Source: Sanguibacter keddieii DSM 10542 (GTDB lineage: Bacteria > Actinomycetota > Actinomycetes > Actinomycetales > Cellulomonadaceae). Taken from it: a stretch of 64,000 nt of DNA. The position numbers and the translations under genes are program-made. The notes under the pieces are model-generated. The model was not told where the DNA came from, ran no database searches, and worked only from the letters and a program-made list of their open reading frames with translations. The stretch spans positions 1,798,001-1,862,000 of the forward strand of contig NC_013521.1 in the NCBI RefSeq assembly GCF_000024925.1, given 5' to 3'. Shown piece after piece: positions 58,762 to 64,000 of the stretch (within the stretch, counting starts at the first letter, position 1; every line of letters starts with the position of its first letter).

Positions 58762-59376
58762 TCAGCGTTCGGACGGTGCGACGGCTCCGAGGACCACCGT
58801 CTCGCCGTCGTGCCCGTTGGCCCACCAGTGCGGGGTGGAGCACCCGTAGGTCGCGGTGTCGCCTGCGCCGAGCTCGATCTCCCGGTCACCGTGGGTGATG
58901 TGCAGGACCCCGCTCAGCACGGTGACGGTCTCCGTCCCCAGGTGCCGGAACGGTCGCTCGACGTTGGTGAAGGCGGGCGGCAGGGTGGTCCGGATCAGCT
59001 GGATCGCCGTCTCCCCGCGCGGGGAGAGCAGCTCGCGGACGGCCTGGCCGTCGTCCGGGGTCCCCGGGGCGAGCGGGAGGACGTGCGGTCGACCGGCACG
59101 CACCACGACGAGCTCCTCGGCGGGCGGCTCGAGGAGGCGTGTCACCGAGACCCCGAGCGCGGAGGCCAGCCGCTGGATCGAGTGCAGCGACGGGTTGCCG
59201 AGGCCGCGCTCGAGCTGGCTCACGAGCCCCAGGCTCACACCCGCGCGCTGCGCTAGCGCCTGGACCGACAGGTCGAGCTGCTTGCGCGCCGCACGCACCG
59301 TCGCGCCGAGCATGGCCACCGTGTCCGCGTCGTCCGACGGCGCGTGCCCCGCTGACGTCTCACGTGCCTCAGTCAT
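58762..59376 (-). CDS. XRE-family regulator with cupin sensor domain
   Basis: 204 aa from ATG 59376, 7 nt after TAGGGT (complement 59389-59384); GTG 59385 would overlap that box. HTH_XRE at about 25-80 (LSVQALAQRAGVSLGLVSQL, ERGLGNPSLHSIQRLASAL). Cupin_2 domain at about 125-195 (PFRHLGTETVTVLSGVLHIT, LGAGDTATYGCSTPHWWANG). Typical of PuuR/SutR-like regulators that bind a small ligand in the cupin. Convergent with DUF1028; likely controls the dpp/DUF1028 divergon in response to an imported compound. Confidence 0.85.
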   Translation of the reverse strand: MTEARETSAGHAPSDDADTVAMLGATVRAARKQLDLSVQALAQRAGVSLGLVSQLERGLGNPSLHSIQRLASALGVSVTRLLEPPAEELVVVRAGRPHVLPLAPGTPDDGQAVRELLSPRGETAIQLIRTTLPPAFTNVERPFRHLGTETVTVLSGVLHITHGDREIELGAGDTATYGCSTPHWWANGHDGETVVLGAVAPSER

Positions 59377-59497
59377 GGGAGCCACCCTAGAGGGTGTGTG
59401 AGGCGCGAAGGCGCTGATGGGGGCGTAGGCGTGTGTCGGGGCCGCCCTGGCGCTGAGGCTCGAGGGTCGTGTCGGTGGCTCGTCCTACTCTCCCTGC

Positions 59498-59692
59498 ATG
59501 GCCACCAGCGACCAGCTCACCGGACAGGACCACGACCACCCGACCGACCGACTCACCACAGCCGGGGCGGCCTACGCCGCCGCGCGCGCTGCGCTCGACG
59601 CGGCGCTCCCCGCCGGGTGGCGGAGCGCCGCGGCGCAGAGCCTGCCGCCTGAGCGTGCGCTGCTCTCCGAGGACCGCACGACGGCTGCGTGA
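59498..59692 (+). CDS. Small hypothetical protein
   Basis: 64 aa. Acidic His/Asp-rich N-terminus (TGQDHDHPTDR), then an Ala-rich helix (AGAAYAAARAALDAAL). No family recognised. ATG is exactly 6 nt after TACTCT (59486-59491), the strong leaderless signature of the window, which is the main reason to accept it. Confidence 0.5.
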   Translation: MATSDQLTGQDHDHPTDRLTTAGAAYAAARAALDAALPAGWRSAAAQSLPPERALLSEDRTTAA

Positions 59693-59813
59693 GCACAGCA
59701 CCGACAACCGAGGGCTCAGCCGCACCGCACCGCACCCGCTGTGCGCGCTGGCGGCACAGGACCACCGCCACGTGTGCGATGCGGAGACGGCTCAGCGGTG
59801 AGAGCTCTGCCGG

Positions 59814-60695
59814 CTACGGCGTGAGGCTCACCGTGCTGGTGCGCCACATGGGGGACGTCGGTGCGGCCTGCCAGGCGATGGTCACGGTCTGGCCCCGGGC
59901 TGAGAGCTGCTCACCGACGGTCGCCAGGGCGCCCTCGCCCTCGTCGGGGTTGACGACGACGGGGACCTCGGTGCCGTCGACCACGCCGAAGGCCGACGCC
60001 GGGGGAGTGACGACGACCTCACCGCCCGCGTCCACGACCGTGGCGAAGAGCATCGTGGGTGCCGACGAGCCCGAGTACGGCTCCGGCTCACGGTCGTCGT
60101 CCGGTCCCACGGCCGGGTTCTGCCACTCCCAGGCGGTCGGGCCGGTCGTCGGCACGCCCGGGTCGTCGACCACCATCCCGGTCTCCTCGGCCCGGACCAC
60201 GAACGAGTCGGCGACCGGACCCGACGAGAGCGTCACGACGTAGAACCCGCCTTCGGGCCCCTCCGTCGTCCGGACGTTCGCCGTGAGGACGTCGGCCGCG
60301 GCCTCAGCGGTGAGGGAGCCGTCCTGCGTGCGGGCCGACGAGAAGACGGTCGCGTCGGTGTACCACTCCCGGGACTCGGGGGACAGCAGCGCGAACGCCG
60401 CCTCGTCGTCACCCGCCGCGATCGCCTCGAGGTAGTCGACGGCGAGCGCCTGGGCCTCGCCCTCGGGGGTGTCGGCAGGCTCGTCGGACGGTGCGTCCGA
60501 CACGGTGCCGGAGGGTCCTGGGGCTGCGGTCGTCTCCGACGGTGTGCTCGGCGCGGCGGTCTCGGTCGACGCCGGCGACGTGGTGTCCGGGGCGTCCGAC
60601 TCGGTCGCGCACCCTCCGAGGAGGGCGAGCGCGAGGGCGCCGGCGGTCACGACGGACAGCGGGGTCCTCGATGGGGTCCTCAGTGGTGTCTCCAT
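59814..60695 (-). CDS. Hypothetical lipoprotein
   Basis: 293 aa. Lipoprotein signal VVTAGALALALLGGC (C29). A Thr/Ser/Pro-rich linker of about 45 residues, then an NTF2-like region (AQALAVDYLEAIAAGDDEAA, FALLSPESREWY) and a beta-rich C-terminus. Predicted on the outer face of the membrane; function unknown. ATG 6 nt after TACGGT (complement 60707-60702). Confidence 0.72.
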   Translation of the reverse strand: METPLRTPSRTPLSVVTAGALALALLGGCATESDAPDTTSPASTETAAPSTPSETTAAPGPSGTVSDAPSDEPADTPEGEAQALAVDYLEAIAAGDDEAAFALLSPESREWYTDATVFSSARTQDGSLTAEAAADVLTANVRTTEGPEGGFYVVTLSSGPVADSFVVRAEETGMVVDDPGVPTTGPTAWEWQNPAVGPDDDREPEPYSGSSAPTMLFATVVDAGGEVVVTPPASAFGVVDGTEVPVVVNPDEGEGALATVGEQLSARGQTVTIAWQAAPTSPMWRTSTVSLTP

Positions 60696-60790
60696 CGATT
60701 CACCGTAACGAGGGTCGCGCCGACCGGCAGGTCGAGAAGGCGCGGACCGGCGATCCGAGAGGACGCCGACGGGCAGGTAGCGAGGACGCG

Positions 60791-60825
60791 ACGAGGGCGC
60801 CCGGGCGGTGCTCGGGCGCCCTCGT
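60791..60825. terminator. Terminator downstream of the DUF427 gene
   Basis: ACGAGGGCGCCCG, 9-nt loop, exact complement at 60813-60825. It lies just past the end of the DUF427 gene on the minus strand. Confidence 0.82.
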
Positions 60826-60850
60826 GGCGTGTGCGTGCTGCTCGAGAGTG

Positions 60851-61138
60851 TCAGACCTCGACGACCTCGACGCCTTTCCAGAAGGCTACGTGGTCACGGA
60901 TGTGCTCCGCGTCGGGCTTCGGGTCGGCGTAGGTCCACGCCGCGTCCGTGTTCTGCTGGCCGTCGACGGTGACCGTGTAGTAGCTCGCGGTGCCCTTCCA
61001 GGGGCAGACGGTCGTGGTGCTCGTCGAGGTGTAGAGGTCTCGCACGATCGAGTCCGGCGGGAAGTACTGGTTGCCCTCCACGACCTGGGTCGCGTCGGAC
61101 TCTGCGATGACGGTGCCGTTCCAGAGAGCGCGGTACAT
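60851..61138 (-). CDS. DUF427 family protein
   Basis: 95 aa, single DUF427 domain: the N-terminal ALWNGTVIAESD, then YFPPDSI and the signature CPWKGTASYY. The Cys-Pro-Trp-Lys-Gly motif is nearly invariant in the family, whose function is unknown. SD GAAGAGG precedes the ATG. Confidence 0.9.
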   Translation of the reverse strand: MYRALWNGTVIAESDATQVVEGNQYFPPDSIVRDLYTSTSTTTVCPWKGTASYYTVTVDGQQNTDAAWTYADPKPDAEHIRDHVAFWKGVEVVEV

Positions 61139-61236
61139 GGTGCCTCTTCTCGTCGGTCGTGCGGTGCGGTGCCGGGATGGAGCAGTGGAGCTGTGACGCT
61201 GGTGCTGCGGGTCGGGCTCTGCCGGTGGAGCGCTGC

Positions 61237-61722
61237 TCAGCCGAGCTCGGAGGTGCCCGAGTACAGGTGCAGGACGGGGACCTGCAGCTCCTCGCGGGCC
61301 TTGGAGGCCCAGTCACGGTGGAAGGTGTCCTCGAGGATGTTGGGGTAGGTGACGACCACGACCTCGCGGACGCCGCCCGCGGCGACGGCGGTACGCAGGG
61401 CGGGCAGCGGGTCCTCCTCGACGAGTGCCCCGGTGGCGGCGAGCCCGGCGGCCTGGAACTCCGCGATGCTCGTGGCGAGCTGTTCGCCTGCCTCGGCACG
61501 GGCCTCCGTGCGCGAGGGGACACCCTCGGTCGCGGTCTCCCACGCCTCCTTGAACTGGCCCGACCCGAGGTGGTTGAAGATCGCTCCGAGCAGGTTCTGC
61601 TCGGTGTCGGCGGGGACGAGCACGCGGAAGTCGAGCTCCTCCTCGCCGTAGAGGCGGGCGATGTTCTGCACGTCGGTGGTCGCGAGGGTGTCTTCGGTCA
61701 GCACGAGGATGGTGTCAGTCAC
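61237..61722 (-). CDS. Hypothetical alpha/beta protein, universal-stress-like
   Basis: 161 aa, cytoplasmic. Alternating strands and helices: TILVLTEDTLATTDVQNIAR, then LDFRVLVPAD, a long helical insert, VREVVVVTYPNILED and LQVPVLHLYSG. The layout resembles a universal stress protein Rossmann-like fold, but the ATP-binding GxxGxxx(9)G(S/T) motif is not evident. GTG start 7 nt after TAGAGT (complement 61735-61730). Confidence 0.65.
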   Translation of the reverse strand: MTDTILVLTEDTLATTDVQNIARLYGEEELDFRVLVPADTEQNLLGAIFNHLGSGQFKEAWETATEGVPSRTEARAEAGEQLATSIAEFQAAGLAATGALVEEDPLPALRTAVAAGGVREVVVVTYPNILEDTFHRDWASKAREELQVPVLHLYSGTSELG

Positions 61723-61785
61723 ACCGTCGACTCTACAGTTCCGGGCAGCGTCTGGCCGGGTGAGCGAGCACTTCTCAGGTGTGGT

Positions 61786-62706
61786 CTAGGTGTGGTCTGG
61801 GAGCCCTGCGCGGCCCAGGTGCCAGCGGGCCAGCAGCACGCCGCCGGAGTGCAGCAGGTGCACCAGGCGGGCGGGCGGGCGACCCTCGCGCTGCAGGTAG
61901 TCGCCCGTGCGGACGATGCGCGGCGCGGGGCCGCCGACCACCAGCGGGCTCGTGGTCAGGCAGAGCTCGTCGAGGTGCTGGCCGTCGACCAGGTCACCCA
62001 GCAGCGACGGACCGCCCTCGGCCAGCACCCGCACCAGACCACGGTCGGCGAGCGCGTCGAGCGCGACGGTGAGGTCGACGTCGGTGTCGCCGGTGACGAC
62101 CACCCGGTCGGCCGGGTAGCCGCGCAGGTTCGCGGCGCCTGACGTCGTCGTGAGGACGATCGGGGGGACGGTCCCGGCGGGGTGCTGGTCGAGATCGGTG
62201 ATCTGCCCAGGGAGGTCGCCAGATCGCGAGACGATGGCGAGCTCGATCGCCGGTGCGCGGCCAGCAGCAGCGCGGAGGTCGGAGAGCCCGTCTGGCACCG
62301 ACAGCGGCGTGTAGCCCTCGGCGCGCACGGTCCCGGCACCCACGAGCACGACGTCGGCGAGAGCGCGCAGCACCCGGAAGACGCGGTAGTCCGCGTCGTC
62401 GTTGATCGCCCCCGAGACGCCGTCTGCGCCGGTCGCGGCACCGTCGAGTGTGGTCACCATGTTGGCACGGACCCATGTCCGGCGACCCGGCTCGGGTGCC
62501 GGGTGGGCGTAGAGGACGCTGAGCATCGCCTCGTCGGGGTCAGGGGCGATGGTGCGGGCCTCCTCGACCGGTGCGCCGTCGGCGACCAGGAAGTCCAGCA
62601 CGGGGCGGTCGTCCGGCACGGGTTGGACGTCCAGCACAGGGTGGTCCGCCAGCACAGGGCGGTCGGCCGTGGGCTGGTCAGTCACGCGAGGGTCCGGCCA
62701 CTCCAC
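61786..62706 (-). CDS. RibD C-terminal-domain reductase (pyrimidine reductase family)
   Basis: 306 aa from GTG 62706 (GGAAG just upstream); GTG 62685 is an alternative. RibD_C fold: VRANMVTTLDGAATGADGVS, ADVVLVGAGTVRAEGY (NADPH site), VRVLAEGGPSLLGDLV and LDELCLTTSPLVVGG. Lacks the deaminase domain, so it is a stand-alone reductase acting on a riboflavin-, F420-like or folate-like ketose intermediate; substrate unknown. The N-terminus contains PVLD-type repeats of low complexity (about 8-40). Overlaps the sufE 3' end by 29 bp. Confidence 0.82.
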   Translation of the reverse strand: MEWPDPRVTDQPTADRPVLADHPVLDVQPVPDDRPVLDFLVADGAPVEEARTIAPDPDEAMLSVLYAHPAPEPGRRTWVRANMVTTLDGAATGADGVSGAINDDADYRVFRVLRALADVVLVGAGTVRAEGYTPLSVPDGLSDLRAAAGRAPAIELAIVSRSGDLPGQITDLDQHPAGTVPPIVLTTTSGAANLRGYPADRVVVTGDTDVDLTVALDALADRGLVRVLAEGGPSLLGDLVDGQHLDELCLTTSPLVVGGPAPRIVRTGDYLQREGRPPARLVHLLHSGGVLLARWHLGRAGLPDHT

Positions 62707-63181
62707 GCGCTTCCACCCCGCGAGCCTCGAGCTGCTCGAGCACCTGCCGCTGGATGCGGCCCTGCATCGACGCCATGCCGGCCAGCCGCAGCGGGCTCAC
62801 GAGCGCGTCGAGACCCAGCCGGGCCGGGACGTCGTGCGGCAGGGCGAGGACCTCGTCGGCGGAGCAGCCGGCCAGGCCCTCCGACAGCACGCCGGCGAAG
62901 CCGCGCGTCGTGGGGGCCTCCTTCGGGGCGAGCACGTGCAGCGTCACGGTGTGCGGTGCGTCGTCGGCGACCTCGACCGCCACGTAGACGGGGGACTGGC
63001 ACTCGACCACCTGCTCCATCGTCGACAGGTCCTGCGTGTACCGCTCGGGGACCTCGGCGACGCTGTCGCCCATCTCCACGAGCAGCTCGAGCCGCTGCGC
63101 CTCCGGCATGGCCTGGAAGTCCTCGACGAGCTCGGCGAGGGCTGCGGGCAGGGGGACGATGGAGGGGGTCGGTGCGCTCAT
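62678..63181 (-). CDS. sufE: SufE-family sulfur acceptor protein
   Basis: 167 aa. The SufE acceptor Cys is in MEQVVECQSPVYV (about residue 60), preceded by the conserved RLELLVEMGDSVAEVPERY, and followed by APTTRGFAGVLSEGL. Accepts persulfide sulfur from a cysteine desulfurase for Fe-S assembly. ATG exactly 6 nt after TAGGCT (complement 63193-63188), so leaderless. Divergent from zapE. Confidence 0.9.
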   Translation of the reverse strand: MSAPTPSIVPLPAALAELVEDFQAMPEAQRLELLVEMGDSVAEVPERYTQDLSTMEQVVECQSPVYVAVEVADDAPHTVTLHVLAPKEAPTTRGFAGVLSEGLAGCSADEVLALPHDVPARLGLDALVSPLRLAGMASMQGRIQRQVLEQLEARGVEARGVAGPSRD

Positions 63182-63308
63182 CTGACCAGCCTAGGACGTC
63201 TGCCCGGGTCCGCACCGCGAGGAGCAGGCCGTCGGTGTGCTGCGCGCCACGGTCCGCAGGGCGACGCGGGCCGCCCTCGCACGGCTCCCACCGGTACTCT
63301 CGGAGACC

Positions 63309-64000
63309 GTGACCGTCACCACCCCCCACCTCAGCGACGTCCGCCCCGCCGTCCCCACCGACAGGCTGCTGGCCGACCTCGTCCCGCCGCGGCACTTCGC
63401 CGACGCGTCCTTCGCGACCTACCGGGCGAACCCCGCCTTCCCGAGCCAGCAGGCGACGGTCGACCGGCTCACCGAGGTGGCAGCACAGCTCACCGGCGGC
63501 ACCGGCGGGTTCTTCCGCCGCCGCAAGGCCCCGAAGACAGCGCCCGCCGTGTACCTCGACGGCGGGTTCGGCGTCGGCAAGACCCACCTGCTCACCTCCC
63601 TGGCCCACGCGGTCGGCACCGGGGCCAGCTCCTACGGGACCTTCGTCGAGTACACCAACCTCGTCGGCGCCCTCGGGTTCGCCAAGACCGTCGAGGCGCT
63701 CGCCACCAAGACCCTCGTGTGCATCGACGAGTTCGAGCTCGACGACCCGGGCGACACGGTGCTCATGTCCCGGCTGCTGCGCGAGCTCGCCGACCGCGGC
63801 GTCGCGCTCGCGGCCACGTCCAACACGCTGCCCGACTCGCTCGGCGAGGGCCGCTTCGCCGCCGAGGACTTCCTCCGCGAGATCCAGGCGCTCTCCGCAC
63901 GCTTCGAGGTGATGCGCGTCGACGGCGAGGACTACCGCCAGCGCACCCTCGTCACCACCGGCACCGCCACGGCCGACGACGCCGTCGAGCAGGCCGTCGC
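63309..64000 (+). CDS. zapE: Cell division protein ZapE / AFG1-like ATPase, N-terminal part
   Basis: The frame runs from GTG 63309 off the right edge, about 230 residues visible. AFG1 features: FADASFATYRANPAFPSQQA, Walker A GGFGVGKTHLLTSL, the Walker B-type CIDEFELDDPGDT with sensor region AATSNTLPDSLGEG. E. coli ZapE acts on FtsZ during division under stress. GTG 8 nt after TACTCT (63295-63300). Divergent from sufE. Confidence 0.9.
   Translation, partial: MTVTTPHLSDVRPAVPTDRLLADLVPPRHFADASFATYRANPAFPSQQATVDRLTEVAAQLTGGTGGFFRRRKAPKTAPAVYLDGGFGVGKTHLLTSLAHAVGTGASSYGTFVEYTNLVGALGFAKTVEALATKTLVCIDEFELDDPGDTVLMSRLLRELADRGVALAATSNTLPDSLGEGRFAAEDFLREIQALSARFEVMRVDGEDYRQRTLVTTGTATADDAVEQAV

Overview
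The window is very GC-rich (about 70% or more), densely coded on both strands and typical of a high-GC actinobacterium. The gene content (SepH, DUF3710/DUF3159/DUF4193/DUF3093/DUF3000/DUF5998 proteins, GuaB1, a DUF222-HNH protein, CeoB/CeoC) points to Actinomycetes. A pyruvate formate-lyase pair (facultative anaerobe) and an Enterococcus-type D-aspartate ligase homologue (D-amino acid in the peptidoglycan bridge) suggest Micrococcales of the Cellulomonas / Oerskovia / Sanguibacter group. The genus is an inference. No rRNA, tRNA, CRISPR array or insertion sequence was seen.

Layout. 1-3.1 kb: start of a topoisomerase A subunit (runs off the left edge) and a divergent GNAT / NDP-forming acyl-CoA synthetase fusion (Pat-type lysine acetyltransferase). 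3.2-5.1 kb: DUF5998 gene overlapping a type I phosphodiesterase. 5.2-18.1 kb: conserved actinobacterial block (sepH, inositol monophosphatase-like, DUF4193, DUF3093, dut, DUF3710, OB-fold, DUF3159, ceoC/ceoB, KimA-like potassium transporter, TrmA-like RNA methyltransferase), in essentially the order I remember for M. tuberculosis Rv2701c-Rv2689c, with a DUF222-HNH gene inserted. 18.2-19.7 kb: small accessory module of two divergent XRE regulators and an ImmA/IrrE-type protease around a cluster of GGTTGAC half-sites. 20-25.4 kb: P-type cation ATPase and aconitase behind a perfect 18-bp operator. 25.5-30 kb: DUF1801 protein, a coupled amidotransferase/phosphotransferase pair, a membrane-anchored esterase, a CoA-type NUDIX hydrolase. 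30-33.6 kb: divergent guaB1 and dxs. 33.7-36.9 kb: pflB and pflA separated by a perfect 36-bp hairpin. 37-41 kb: VOC protein, and a fadB-like/fadA beta-oxidation operon. 41.1-44.1 kb: FemAB-type aminoacyltransferase, RNase D, DUF3000. 44.3-47 kb: 6-phosphogluconate dehydrogenase and a D-aspartate ligase-like ATP-grasp enzyme. 47-52.8 kb: accessory stretch with less biased codon use (leucine-rich-repeat membrane protein, small membrane proteins, secreted intradiol dioxygenase-like lipoprotein, HhH protein). 52.8-59.4 kb: complete peptide ABC importer, DUF1028 protein and XRE-cupin regulator. 59.5-64 kb: small proteins, lipoprotein, DUF427, RibD-type reductase, SufE and the start of ZapE.

Genes that appear to work together: KimA-like transporter with CeoB/CeoC (potassium control); FemX with the D-Asp ligase-like enzyme (peptidoglycan bridge); PflB with PflA (fermentation); the fadB-like enzyme with thiolase; the dpp genes with DUF1028 and the XRE-cupin regulator. 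Two window-wide themes stand out. About two dozen start codons lie 6-8 nt after a -10-like hexamer, the signature of leaderless transcripts. Seven intergenic gaps carry different short tandem repeats (7-21 bp period).
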